From Lunasporangiospora selenospora (taxonomy: Eukaryota > Mortierellomycota > Mortierellomycetes > Mortierellales > Mortierellaceae), in contig JAABOA010000005.1 in the NCBI GenBank assembly GCA_015680635.1, positions 366-46,908 of the forward strand: a stretch of DNA of 46,543 nucleotides, in the 5' to 3' direction. The translations under genes and the position numbers were made by a program. Below, piece by piece: positions 1-10,600 of this stretch (position 1 is its first letter; each line of letters begins with the position of its first letter). Under the pieces are notes generated by a model. That model was given only the letters and a program-made list of their open reading frames with translations, did no database searches and had not been told where the DNA came from.

Positions 1-1691
1 TTTTTTTTTTTTTGCAAGGGCAAAGGACCTGAGCGGGGGCGGGATCGCAACCAAGAGGGTTGTTATCAGAAATGTCAGTATCTTTGTACATCGTTTTTTC
101 TTATTTGAATAGCTCCAGGTTACTCATGACAACTTGGTCCAGTTGTTGAAAGTAGGATCTGAAATTCCCAATGCAAGGCAACAATCACTATTGACAATGA
201 GCAGCCACGGATTGTTATCCCAAGCTCCTCTCAGAGTCAGGCCATAATCGCAAACAGACGCGCGGGTTGTAAAGTTGTCATCCATACATAATTGTATCTA
301 ATGAAGAAGTGGTCTTTGACTCGATGTAGCCTACTTTTCAGCCTCGTTTGAAGTGCTAAGTCTCCTGATATGATATTTCCAGTAACGCGCTTCTTGATTG
401 GAAACCGCTCCGCCATTCTTGGACATTTCGAATCCTCTGCCATTGCTGCACAACTGACTTTAACCTTGCCAACCTTTAGTTCCTTTTGAGTTTGTATTCC
501 TACTCTTCGTTCTCTGGGTGCACATTAGCAAATCGATTAAAACCTTTAAAGGATGGCGAGAAAAAGGAGGATTGATCTGTGGACAGCCGGGTTGCCAAAT
601 GGAACTTGTCTATTCCTTGAGAGTAGAGTATGTGGAGCAACACGCTTGGGGTCGAAAGACGGTACCATCCTACGCAGGAGCTTGTGTATGCACCCAACAG
701 TTATCCAATTCAGTGTTTACGATCATAATGACCGTCCTGACCATCAAGGTGGACCCGCCAGGCTTGATCGGACTGGGCTGAGCCCTTGACAGGGTCAAAA
801 ATAGAAAGGCATTTGAGGGCACTTGGTCCTCCAGAGACCAAATATCAATTGGAGCGTGCTCACTTTTACTCTTTATTTCTTTCTTCTGCATTGCTTCTCG
901 ATTTGCTCTTGCCATCACACATTCCCATCTCATTATTCCCTGTTCACCGAGCCGAAGAGACAGTATCCCCTCGACCCACTCACTTTGCTGGACCGACATC
1001 TTTACTTACTTGCTTGCATCTGCTGTTCTTGATTATCCGCGCCATTTCGCTCTTTTCTCAAGGTGAGTGGTTCATAGGCAGTTTAGGTCTCGTTCATGGA
1101 GCTGGGACAGATGGCAAATAATGTGGCATAAAATGATGGTAGGGTGCCATATAGACTGTTAAGGCGAGAGTCGTTCAACATCAGTAAGATTGTTTGGAGT
1201 AGCCTCAATCAATGCATGTTCACGCGGGACATCCCTAGCCTTGTCTAGCTGACTCTCACGATTGGCGCCACTAGCCCAGCCTCTTGATCTTGATTCTTCT
1301 TCACGCACACGCGCGCTCTCTTTGTCTCGTTCTCTCATCCATGTTTTTTGTGCTCTTGCCTTTCTTGCATGTTTTGCTTACATGTGTGTTGGTTTGCTCC
1401 TATCTCATTCTTGCTTCTCACCATGCTTATTATCTCATTCTTGTGCTTTATCCCTCTTCCAGCCCGATTGCCCTGAAAGCGTGGAAAAAACATCAAAGGA
1501 ATAATCCTACAATCTGTAAAAGACAGCACCACCTATCTGGGCTACATTGCACCGTCAAGGACCACACGAATTGACGCAGGAATCGATAAATAGAAAGGAC
1601 AGCCTGACAACTCCCACTCTCTCCCTGGATACCATTACAAATCAGCATTGCCCCGGACAGACAGTTGCGACGCGACCCAGCCACCATCTCA
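1..1691. other. Region without a supported gene; probable upstream leader
   Basis: I see no open frame here that I would defend as a gene. The first ~480 bases begin with a T run and contain only short frames on both strands. From about 840 to 1470 the plus strand is strongly T/C-rich, like the pyrimidine-rich leaders in front of other genes in this window. An exact AAG|GTGAGT donor at 1063 and a pyrimidine-CAG acceptor ending at 1462 could bound a 400-nt intron in the 5' untranslated region of the downstream acetyltransferase gene. That is inference; transcript data would settle it. Confidence 0.5.
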
Positions 1692-3711
1692 ATGAGTTCG
1701 AGGCATGGGGAGATTATAGTGGAGGATGGTACAACAACGCCGCCTCCAAGGACCCGGTCAAGGACTTCGCAGAGTAATCAAGGAATCGGGAGGGGGGGGG
1801 GGCGTTAGTATTGAAGAGGTTCTCAGAGCTTTGAGTGGATTTCCAGCGTCTAATACTATCCACCAACCTTTTCGTCTATTCTCTGCAACAACTAGACTTG
1901 AATGAGGGAACACCAGGTGCACGAAGAAGCGATCGACTCCGGCAAAAAGTAGCAGAGTACATGAAAGACGGTAATGCTCTACATACGCGTGTCTCCTCTT
2001 ATTTCAATACTCTCGGATTGTAGTCCGGATCAATGCAGTTCAGCAACTGAGTCAACTCTTGGAACTAACTATGATCGTTGGTATTACATCAACTCGTGTA
2101 TAATGCGCATGCTCTATCGGAAAACAAACGAACAAACAAAAAGAAACCAAGGAAGCCATTACCACGCCTCGCGGATCGACTATTCACTCACTTTTGACAA
2201 CAGATTTTCATCAGCAGCCAACACCCAGGCGTGTGGAGCTGGACAGGTTCAAACGCCGCCTGCAGTTCCAAGGCGGCGTCAGGAGCAATGTCATGGGCAC
2301 TGACATGTACAAAGCACTGGAACGGAATGCGAAAATCGAGGAGTTTCGGCAGGATCAGCGTGGAAAGCGTGATTCAGCCCAGTTCAAGAGTCGTGGATGT
2401 AGGTCTTCAATGTCTCTTTTGCCAGACGACTGTATAGGTCGTCATTGCAAATTGCTGGAATATAAGGGATCGACTAACAAAACCTTTGTTGGAATAAACA
2501 CCTATGGGAATGACAGTGTCGCTGCCAGCAGTTTCCAAAAAACGTGAGACCAGCATCATCCCGGCTCAGAGACCAGGCGACACACCATCAGTAGTATTTG
2601 TGCCTCGTCGTAGTCTCCGACCCCGACCCTGGCGCACACCTACCGGGGACGACATCACACAGGCTCTGCCCCGTGGATCAGTTGAATTGCGTAAGACTCA
2701 GTACAAACGACTTAAAGTCCAGCAACAGGTTGAATTTGCAAACTGGAAGGATCGAGACGATGCTTGGAGAACAAAGCGACTTGCAAATTACATGACAAGC
2801 ACCAAGTTGGCACGAGAGGCAGCTCTATTTAAGAAGCGAAAATGTAAGTTTGAAAAATGCCGTTGTTCTAAGAAAACATTTGTTCCTGAACAAAAAGGAT
2901 GTTCTTAATTTCAGCTGCTCAAGGTATACTTACTCATGATATCATGCAATGGTCATTTCTCTTCCTAAAAAAAGTGGAGATATGTGGTTGGGGAAATCCA
3001 CAAAAGAATCTAGGAAACTACTTGAGTATCTGTTGGGATTATAACCCAGACCTGGATGCGGACAAGGCACAGAAACTTCCTGGACGACCCAACATTCTTT
3101 TAAAGCGGGTGGATGCCCAGGGTGGATGCGTCGAGTCTGGATATCTCTATAAACCAGAGACTGTCGAGAACGAGGGGCCTTCGCACATCAATGGATACTG
3201 CTTCACGGTCCAGTCCGAGCTTGCATTTACATATGAGCCTGCTCTACGGAACCTCTTTCTGCAGGCCAGCGATCTGGTTCAAAAGTCATTTTTCCAGTAC
3301 AACATGGATCTCTCATTGGACTCGAGTCTGGATGATAACTTTACAGTTGAGGTCTTTGTGATGGATCTCGAGTCGCCAATGAACAGCGTGCGGGGAGTTA
3401 CACAGTTTGTTTTAATGAAGGGCTACATCTACGTAGACAAGATCTGTGTCAAGCACGAGTTCCAGCGGACTGGCATTGGATACTACATGATGACACGGAT
3501 CTTTGAGCTGGCAGAGAAGCGCAAAAAGGACGTATTGTTGTATGCGCTAGGGCCTGTGGTAAAGCTTTATCAAAAGTGGGGATTCAAGTATTGCAAGGAA
3601 TGGCCAGCGATTGAAAAGGATATTGGAGTGATTATGCGGAAGAGAGTCGCTACGAAGCACGTGGTAGACGATTTTGTTGGACTGGAATGGGACGGGACCA
3701 AATTCTGTTGA
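1692..3711 (+). CDS. GNAT-fold N-acetyltransferase with basic N-terminal region
   Basis: Probable acetyl-CoA-dependent N-acetyltransferase; substrate unknown. My exons are 1692-1803, 1896-1970, 2204-2398, 2532-2843, 2915-2923 and 2975-3711, and all junctions keep phase. The start is the ATG in CATCTCAATGAGT, giving MSSRHGEIIVEDG. The first two-thirds is basic and probably partly helical (RRSDRLRQK, ELDRFKRRLQ, WRTKRLANYM) and I do not recognise it. The C-terminal third carries the GNAT core: strand YIYVDKICV, the acetyl-CoA loop QRTGIGYY (motif A, Q/RxxGxG/A), helix MMTRIFELAEKRKK, and the motif-B segment KLYQKWGFKYC. The 51-nt stretch 2924-2974 is either an intron or 17 in-frame codons; its pyrimidine-rich end and hydrophobic translation favour an intron. 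Exon 1 ends just after a run of 11 G, so the first junction depends on correct homopolymer length. The fold is fairly certain; the specific activity is open. Confidence 0.72.
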
Positions 3712-4246
3712 GGGAGGGGAAGGGGAAGAGGTTTTCCCTTTCTTTTCTAATTTATGACAAAGAAGACACGGTGACCTCAACAGCTGAGCAGCGGCAGTTA
3801 TAAGTTCCACCAGCAGGCAACACCACAACGAACAACAGCGAACAACAACAAAAACAACGCTCTATCATCGGCGCACAAAAGATAAAAAAAGAGTAACACA
3901 TCATGGCAGGTGACTGTTTGTAATGACCACCAGGATGGCCCAGGATGGAAGGCAGGGGACAAGCAGCGCATTGCTATGGACAGGAGCAATACTGGAAGAC
4001 CATCGACCCATGAATGAATGCCAAAGCTGCTTCCCACAAAGAAGCAAGCGACACCTCAACAGCGGCCTGGTGGTGAAATCCAAGGCCCGCTCAGGACCCG
4101 CCCGCGGTGTGATTGTACATCAAGCCTTTCCTTAATGACCTATTTTTTTCTTTTTAATGGCCCAATTTCTCGCTCCTGTAATATTATTTCTTGCTGTATA
4201 CCTCTCTTTTTTCTTTATATATATTCCTTCTCATTCTCTCTCCTAC

Positions 4247-4256
4247 AATAAATAAA
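4247..4256 (+). terminator. Possible poly(A) signal, overlapping AATAAA motifs
   Basis: AATAAATAAA lies about 540 nt after the acetyltransferase stop. The distance is long for a fungal 3' UTR, so assignment to that gene is uncertain. Confidence 0.3.
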
Positions 4257-4387
4257 GGGAGGGGAAAAAAAAGAATAGCGGGTTGGCGAACTTGGTTTAG
4301 TGTTGGGGTGGGGCAAGTGGGGCTTTTGTCGTCCACCTGGACTCAAAAGAAGAGTTGTTCGGTCCAACCAAGTTGCAAAAGGAATGT

Positions 4388-4393
4388 TTTATT
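4388..4393 (-). terminator. Poly(A) signal for the V-D motif gene
   Basis: AATAAA on the minus strand (TTTATT on plus) sits about 50 nt downstream of the TAA at 4443-4445, inside an A/T-rich stretch. The position is typical for a fungal 3' end. Confidence 0.5.
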
Positions 4394-4442
4394 TTTATTT
4401 TTTTTTGACCGCAGGTGTGTTCTTTTCTCATAATCTTATTGG

Positions 4443-6694
4443 TTAGGTCTGCCGAGAAATGTTCCCATTGTCAGTAATGTGGAAGCCTGACATTGTTGTG
4501 GGCAAGGGGCCGGAACCCCTCTGAGGATTATTCGTCTCGTCCACATTCATGCTCGTTCCAGATCCAATATCTGTCCAGGCTTCCATCTCAATTGCGGTCG
4601 TATTCGAGTTAGCATCTAGTCCACCTTGGTCTGGTGATATAGGAGCAAATTGATCGACACCTAGGCTAGGCTGGATTGTTGTTGGTGAGGATGAAAGGAT
4701 GGACGATGTTGGATCGCCATAGGAGGTGCCAACAGCAGTGCTCGAGAGGGTAGCGATGCCGACGGCCAAATTCCTGCGTCCAAGTCCAACTGCTGGTTCC
4801 ACTCCAGCCCCAGCAGCATTCGACAGACCGGGGTTGCTTCCTCCTGCGCTACTGCCAATGACTGCACTTCGATTATTGTCTATTGAGGCGGAGCTTTGGG
4901 AACCGCGACGGGTCCAAGATCTGATTGAGGATTGACGGCGGATGGCGTTCTTGACCTTATCAAACAGACTCGATCGATCTACTTCCTCAGGGTACTGTAG
5001 TCCGGCACCGCTTTCTTGATCCGAGTGAGAGGTACTGTTGGTGTCCTCGCCGAGTCGCGAGGACTGAGCAAGAGAAGGAGATTCAGAGCTTCTTCTTTCC
5101 TGGGGCTCCGCTACTACGCTAGTTGTCGTGGTCTCTGCTCCGGCATTTGCAATGTTTGTAGAAGTGGGTGTTCTAGTGTGGGTACCATGCACATTCATAT
5201 GGGGGTCGTGAGCCCCTACTAGATGGTGAACAGAATGTGTCGGGGAATCGACGTTCATCCCAGTTCGTGTCTGGTCAAGGACACCAACACGATCCACGTT
5301 AGTTCCGGAATTGAAGATGCCCTCGGGTCGGTCCTGGCGCGTGGTCGCTGCTGATCCAGAGCCAGCTAGAGTGGCGGCTGGGGTGACGGGGATATCGACA
5401 TTAAGCCCTGTAAAGGAGGAGTGTCGATGGTGGTGAGATCTCATATTTCTGGGTATTGCGGACGAGGATACTCCCAGGGCTCCTACAGTCATTGGCGGGT
5501 TTGTTGAAACAGTATGGGTGTTGTTGCTGTGACTAATGGTAGAAGCGGCAAGACAAGCGGCAGCAGCAGCGGACCTGTTTGCGTTCGAGTTTACGTCCCC
5601 GTCTCTTGTGGCGCGAACGCGCTCCAAAAATTCAGGAGGCAAGTGTGGACATTCATGAGACTCTGTGGCCGGGCTTGCACTCGATCTGGCTCCTGTACCT
5701 GCGCTGAGGTTAGCACCAGCATTAGCATTAACATTAGCACTGGTGCTAGCAAGAGGACTCATACCCCGGGGCACTCCTGTTCCTCGTTGTGAAATCCTAA
5801 TGAAGGGCTCGGAAGAGTGGCGGATGTGCTTGTGGCGGACGTGAATTGGGTGGTCGTGCGGATCTGTACCGGGTAAGACTTTGTCGACGTGGAGGCTACT
5901 GCGTCGGTGCACTCTCGGGTCACGCGGTTGACCAACGAGTCGTGGTTTATCGACACCAAGACCCGTTTGAGTGAGCCGAGTTGTGGTTGTGTGAGAGACT
6001 GATGGAATGTCAACATGGAGTGCATGATGACGAGCACTGTCGGAACCATGGGTGGCAACATACATGGTATTGATAGGCGGTTGCGGGTGAGAGTTGGCGG
6101 TAGTAATGGTATTGGTTGCATCGTTGAGCATTCCAGGTGGTGGGAAGACAGCGTCGTCTGATCCGCCGGCTCCTTGGGAGGGGGTTGACTGGGCTTGGCT
6201 TGCGGCGGGTCCCGGAGCAGATTGTGGTGGATCCTGGCCGAGTGGACCAGTATGTTGCTCGTTTGAGAGGCCACTCTGTCTCAGGTGGGCTGCTTCCGGG
6301 CCATCGTCCTATTCAGGGAGGAGTGAGAAAAAGAATGCGAGTGTATAAAAGTGCGCGGTCAGTCAGATTAAGAAACGGTTTCACCAGTCCATCCGTCAAG
6401 AAGAGTATCATTGTTATCTACCCTCCAGTTGTCTTCGAGTTCTTGGCCATACGGGATGGGTATCGGCGATGACGCTCCTCCTTGTGGGATGGGAGAGCGA
6501 CCACTCCGGCCAGAGTTGTTGGCAATCGCAGCTGGATCGAGTGGTGTTGTGGGATCGCGTTCGAGGCCGTCATTACTACCTCGCTGATAACCGAATTTGC
6601 GGGCAGCAAAGAGAACTCTGTCTTTGAGCGAGGTAGCCCTCTGGGATGATACGGGTGACGATGCACGGACATTAGGGGGGTTGTCAACGTTCAT
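4443..6694 (-). CDS. Disordered Ser/Thr-rich protein with recurring V-D motif
   Basis: I do not recognise a family. Two exons: 6377-6694 and 4443-6308. The intron acceptor AATAG|GACGAT is clear. The phase-0 donor ACC|GTTTCT is weak but is the one that keeps the frame, giving 727 residues. The start ATG (MNVDNPPN) follows a CAG-ended pyrimidine-rich tract, so an upstream exon cannot be excluded. The protein is almost wholly low complexity (Ser, Thr, Ala, Gly, Asn, His) with no signal peptide or TM segment. A short motif of the form (N/G/H)VD(I/K/S/R)(P/V) recurs about ten times: NVDNP, HVDIP, GVDKP, HVDKV, NVDIP, NVDRV, NVDSP, EVDRS, GVDQF, NVDET. Two basic amphipathic segments, SLKDRVLFAARKFGYQRGS near residue 22 and SLFDKVKNAIRRQSSIRSW in the C-terminal half, resemble each other. 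It may be a scaffold or multivalent ligand; this is a guess from composition. Confidence 0.62.
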
Positions 6695-7676
6695 GTGTGT
6701 CGGCCGTGTGCTGATTTGGCAAGGAAAAGGGTATGTTAAGTGTTTTTTAAGGCGGGGAGGTGAGAGTCGATGAGAAAGTGAAAGAAGAAAGAAGGAAAGA
6801 AGGAAAGAGAGAAGGAAGAAAAGAAAGAGATAAAAGCAAGATAGCACAAGGAAATGAAAAATAGATCAGTCTGCGGGACGGTGCGAGACACTGCGTCAGC
6901 TGGCTGGTTCGGGGTCGCGGGACGTGAGTTAGTGGTGGGTGCGAGGCGTGTGCTTTGGCAACAGGGCTTTCTGTGTCGACGCCCTTGTCCTGCGCCTGTC
7001 GGTCTCATCTGTCGTTGCAGTTGGTGCCGGCCAGGGTGGGCCCACCCAGTTGCACAGACTCGCACACGACCCATGGTCAATCTCAGCATTTTCTCGTTTT
7101 TCGGTAGGTCTCTGCCGCTGGCCCTTTTACGGACAAGGTGGTCTGTGCAGAGCTACCGCTGTTGGAAATGGAGAATAGCGCCACATGACCTGCTTGGCGC
7201 TAGTTCTAGTGCGAGAGCTGTAACTTGGATTTCTCTTGTTTGAGACGGCGGTGTGCCATCGTTTGGGCCCTGGGCTCCTTGACTTCCAACTCTTCCTTTC
7301 CAGGGTCCCACTCGCACGCACTCTCCCTCTTCCCCTCTCTCTCTCACCGCACAGCGTATCGCCCAGTCAACTTGTTCGTACGCCCTGGTGTCCATCTGCT
7401 CCCTTTCTTTTTTTCTCCTCGCCTATCCGCTCATCGACAGCCTTCGACAGCCATCACCCCCGCACTTGCATCCTGCTCTTTCCTTGTGTCCCCTTCTTCA
7501 TCTATCTCCACCATCAATTGTCTCCTTGTTCATCTGGATCCATCGTCGTCTCCCCACCTGCATCCCTCTCCGTAGCAGACGGCCCCACTGCTTTATTCCA
7601 TTGTTTCGGCTCCCATAGATCCCGCTTGTTTCGCTCCTGCTGATACCCAATTCCATCAACACCATCCTCAGTGCTC
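6695..7676. promoter_or_regulatory. Divergent promoter region of V-D motif gene and phospholipase D gene
   Basis: About 980 bp separate two genes facing away from each other. The minus strand next to the V-D gene start is CT-rich (GA-rich on plus at 6775-6845), and the plus strand before the phospholipase D start is CT-rich from about 7300 to 7660. Such pyrimidine tracts are common just upstream of fungal transcription starts. I see no reliable TATA box or operator, and no further gene. Confidence 0.5.
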
Positions 7677-10600
7677 ATGGTTGCGGACCCACCCCTGCTG
7701 GATCGGACTGTATCCGCTCCATCTCCGCATGGCATCAACGCCCAATCCACTCCAAATGTCCAGGACGGCCCACAGCCATCCGTACATTCAAGTAGCGCAG
7801 AGGCAAACAGGCTCTTTGTCCATGCTGCCGAGCGATTCGCACTCGGGGTGAAGAAACGGCGAACCTTCTCGCCCCCACCCGCACCATCTTCCAGTACCAA
7901 CCATCCTATCCTGGAGGAGGAGGATTCAATCCCTGCATTGCAACAGCAACAGCAACAGCAACTACTACAACAACAACTACAGCAACAACAGCAACAACAA
8001 CAGCAGCAGCAGCCCATTCAAATGCGACCTTTGCGTCGACCACTCTCTAACCGACATGCCTCCGTTCCTGCCATCTCGACCTCATCCGCGGCCATTGCTG
8101 CCGCGGCAGGTGCTGTCTCCCCTGAAGGGTATTCACCTGCTCCCCAATCGACCGAAAACCCATTCGACTTTGAGTTCCGGAATCCGTTCAACTCGAAGCG
8201 TTTCCATATCCCAGGCTATCGCAAGAGTCTCGACTCACGCAACACTTCGTCGATTATCCCTGGTTCTGTGGCGCCAACTTCCATCTCGTTGACAGAGGAC
8301 GAAAATGCGCGGATGATCTATCTCAAGTCCTTCTTTAACAAGATCTTTAAGCGTGGAAAAAATGGTCGGCGCGGCAAAGGTGCTGACCAGGCGGGCCTGG
8401 ACGCCGAAGAGTACCAGCTGTGGAACAAACTCACCCCGCTCCTCTTTCAACCCTCCGCAATCTTTATGGGCCTCAAGTTCATGATTGACGACAAGGGCAG
8501 TAACTATCATGACAGGTCCACCGTCGACTGGAATATGAACATTATTCTCGCACTCGTTAAGGTAGGCAATTCCATCCTCTTGCTCAACTCTGCTTGGCTT
8601 TTGCGTTTTTTTTGGCCCCACTTGTCCTGCAGGCAACACACGCAGCTGTAGTGGCAGAGAGAAAGCGCGCGCGTGCGTGTCTGTGAAAAGGAGCGCTTTT
8701 CGGTTTGGTGTGGTCGGTTGATCGGTTGATCGCACCGAAGAGGCAGAGTGAGGTACAATAGCGCCCTCTTTGTGTTCTGTTCCTGATTTTCATTTCAATC
8801 AGGCGGGGCGAGTAGCTGTGGGCGCTTTCTATTTTTTTTTTGCTCCTCTTTCATGCACAACCCGTATCCAGCCTGGTCCAGCCTCACTCTGTCTCCGTTG
8901 AGCAATCTCCTTTCCATTGCTCTCGGCCCCACTCAAAGGCTTTTTTTGTTGGAGTGTTCCGCCGCATTTGTTCTTGCCATTATTGCTGCAGCGAAATGGT
9001 GTTGTCATTTATATGCTGCGAAAAATAGTCGTTTTCCTTGATAAACTGTTGTACCCTACCGCTCGCTGCTCAACTGACCGGATGACCGTCCTTCTCTCCG
9101 TTTGTACCATGTTCTCTATTGATTACACCAAATGGCACCATCGACATCGTTGGCATCATTGGTATGAATTAGGTGGTCGTTCTCCCATACACATTCACCT
9201 CCAAAGACACAAAGATCAAGAACAGGGACCGACGAAATTCTATGGTCCCCAAACGCAACTTGACCGAGAAGGAGCGCGCCGAGAAGGAAGCTAAAGAACA
9301 GAAGCGATTCCTGATCATTCGAGTCCAGTATGGCGACAATCTCCCGAGCTGGCTCATTGAGCGGAGCATCGATGATTTCGTGCACTTGTACGAGTCCTAC
9401 CACCCTCCAATCCCAGAGGTGTCTCTTCTCTTCAAATCAATCAAAGTTCCTAAACCGCCTGCCTGTATCCGATCTCGATTCGGTTTGAGTGCAAGAACAA
9501 TGTCCATGAGTGCTGGCGTCTTGGATCCAACAGATGACCTGGATGGAAACACTGGCGGGGATGGCAATGATACCAGCTATGAGCACTCTAATACTGCGGA
9601 TGTCCCACACCCACCTGCCAACGGCGCGGGCGTTTTTGAGTCCAAGGCTGCACCAAAGTTGGCTCGGGAATTACAAACGTTCCTGTTGGAAATGATTCGA
9701 TATGCAATGTACATGCCAGATGCAGAGCGGATGTGCAAGTTTCTGGAGCTGTCGGCCTTGACTTTTACCAATGTTCCTGACGGTGGATACCAGGGCAAGG
9801 AGGGCTACCTGACAGTGGTGAAGCAGAAACGGCTTATGGACGAAGGACCGTTGACAAATGCTGTCAAAAAGATGTACCGCAAGCCTGTCTCCAAATACTT
9901 TATCGTGCGAGACTCTTTTATAATTGTCGCCGCTAGTCACAAGAACGTAAGTTGACTTCTTTGGACTGGAGCAGACTGAATAAGGATCTCGGTTTGGGAT
10001 GAATGTATGTTTGTGCATGTATGGGGTATGTTCTGTACGGTGTCGCTGATGAGCCATCCTTTCCCTCATTCCTAAAAAAAAACAAAAAAACAATCCAAAT
10101 AGACGGAGATTCAAGACGTGATTCTGCTAGACTCTTCGTTCCGCGCCAACAAATGCCCCCGTCATATCCACGCACCCCACTCTTTCGACATTATCAATGC
10201 TGAACTCAAATTTCATGTCCGCGCAAAGTCGGATCATCGACGGAGGCAGTTTGTCGAGAGTATCCGCAAGATGCCTTCGCTCTGGAAAGAGTCCAAGCGA
10301 TTCAACAGCTTTGCGCCCGTACGACGAGATGTCAGTGCACAATGGCTTGTCGATGGCCGGGATTATTTTTGGAACGTGAGCAAGGAAATGGAGATGGCGA
10401 GGGAGACAATCTATATTTTGGANNNNNNNNNNNNNNNNTGTTGAGGCGGCATCAACACGATGGCACGAGTTGGTCATTGATGGATGTTCTAGGGCGTAAG
10501 GCTAAAGAAGGGGTCAAGGTATACATTGTAATGTATAGTGAAGTGGATGCCGCCATGCACCTGGCCTCACTGAGAGCCAAGAGGTTGCTCCGGAAACTTT

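Larger units (their letters stand above)
3712..4442. other. Intergenic space between convergent genes
   Basis: This is the shared downstream region of the acetyltransferase gene (+) and the V-D motif gene (-). It contains AC-rich sequence near 3820-3890, T/C-rich and A-rich low-complexity stretches, and poly(A)-type signals for both strands. No coding frame is convincing. Confidence 0.6.

Noticed and set aside
7514-8017. Cysteine-rich open frame on the minus strand
   Set aside because: It is the antisense of the CAG/CAA polyglutamine stretch of the phospholipase D; Cys runs come from TGC/TGT.
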